Shown: one piece after another, positions 5,238-5,303 of the stretch
Layout: every line of letters begins with the position of its first letter
How positions within the stretch are numbered: position 1 is the stretch's first letter
DNA from: WHTB01 sp050699035
Lineage (GTDB): Bacteria; Actinomycetota; Actinomycetes; Propionibacteriales; Nocardioidaceae
Assembly (NCBI GenBank): GCA_050699035.1
Contig: JBOHDE010000251.1
Span: 1 to 5,303 of the forward strand
Length of the DNA: 5,303 nt
Direction: 5' to 3'
The notes under the pieces: model-generated
What the model was told of the DNA's origin: nothing
Database searches by the model: none
Seen by the model: only the letters and a program-made list of their open reading frames with translations
Translations under genes and position numbers: made by a program

Positions 5238-5303
5238 GTGACCGAGGTGGAACTTTGCCCAATTGGGGCAATCTTCTACGCACCGGACGGCCGCCCGAGC
5301 GCT
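5238..5303 (+). CDS. Possible start of a fourth operon gene, cut by window end
   Basis: A GTG one base after the sulfurtransferase stop opens a frame that stays open for 22 codons to the window edge (VTEVELCPIGAIFYAPDGRP and on). The tight spacing fits the operon pattern. However, the stretch 5250-5278 is A/T-richer than the genes, uses atypical codons and contains a palindrome. I do not recognise the protein from so few residues. It may be a non-coding gap. Confidence 0.3.
   Translation, partial: MTEVELCPIGAIFYAPDGRPSA
5255..5271. promoter_or_regulatory. Short palindrome after the sulfurtransferase gene (operator or weak terminator)
   Basis: ttgccc (5255-5260) is perfectly complementary to gggcaa (5266-5271) around aattg, followed by tcttct. 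If 5238 is not a gene start this could be a small terminator 18 bases past the stop, or an operator for a downstream gene. The 6-bp stem is short, so the call is weak. Confidence 0.25.

Overview
The window is about 70% GC. Its genes have strong G/C third-position bias, GTG starts and 4-base GTGA stop/start overlaps. This composition, the protein families and the gene order point to a high-GC actinobacterium. A Nocardioides-like member of the Propionibacteriales is my best guess, made from memory of the families and not from a search.

Layout. (1) Positions 2-1900 hold the 3' part of a large NDP-forming acyl-CoA synthetase (acetate-CoA-ligase-like) gene. Its 5' end, which in many actinobacterial homologues encodes a GNAT acetyltransferase domain, lies off the window. 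(2) Positions 1901-2670 are about 770 bases with no convincing gene. They are full of structure: a terminator-like hairpin, a duplicated 17-bp word, a mosaic of 40-53 bp direct repeats, a short motif (CCGAGGTTGC-N3-TATG) in three direct copies and one inverted copy, and several long inverted repeats. (3) Positions 2671-5236 carry three tightly packed + strand genes: a DUF5998-family protein, an alkaline-phosphatase-superfamily phosphodiesterase/nucleotide pyrophosphatase, and a two-domain rhodanese-type sulfurtransferase with a CGSGVT active-site loop. Each junction is a GTGA overlap, so they very likely form one translationally coupled operon. (4) From 5238 an open frame begins one base after the last stop and runs off the end. 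It could be a fourth gene or a short intergenic stretch with a terminator-like palindrome.

How they work together. The acyl-CoA synthetase appears to be a separate unit that ends at the hairpin near 1904-1930. The operon mixes an unknown protein, a probable phosphoester hydrolase and a sulfur-transfer enzyme. The sequence alone does not give a shared pathway. The most unusual part is the repeat- and hairpin-rich intergenic region, whose last hairpin (2561-2625) ends 45 bases before the first operon gene and could act as an attenuator or operator. I see no transposase, CRISPR array, tRNA or rRNA.
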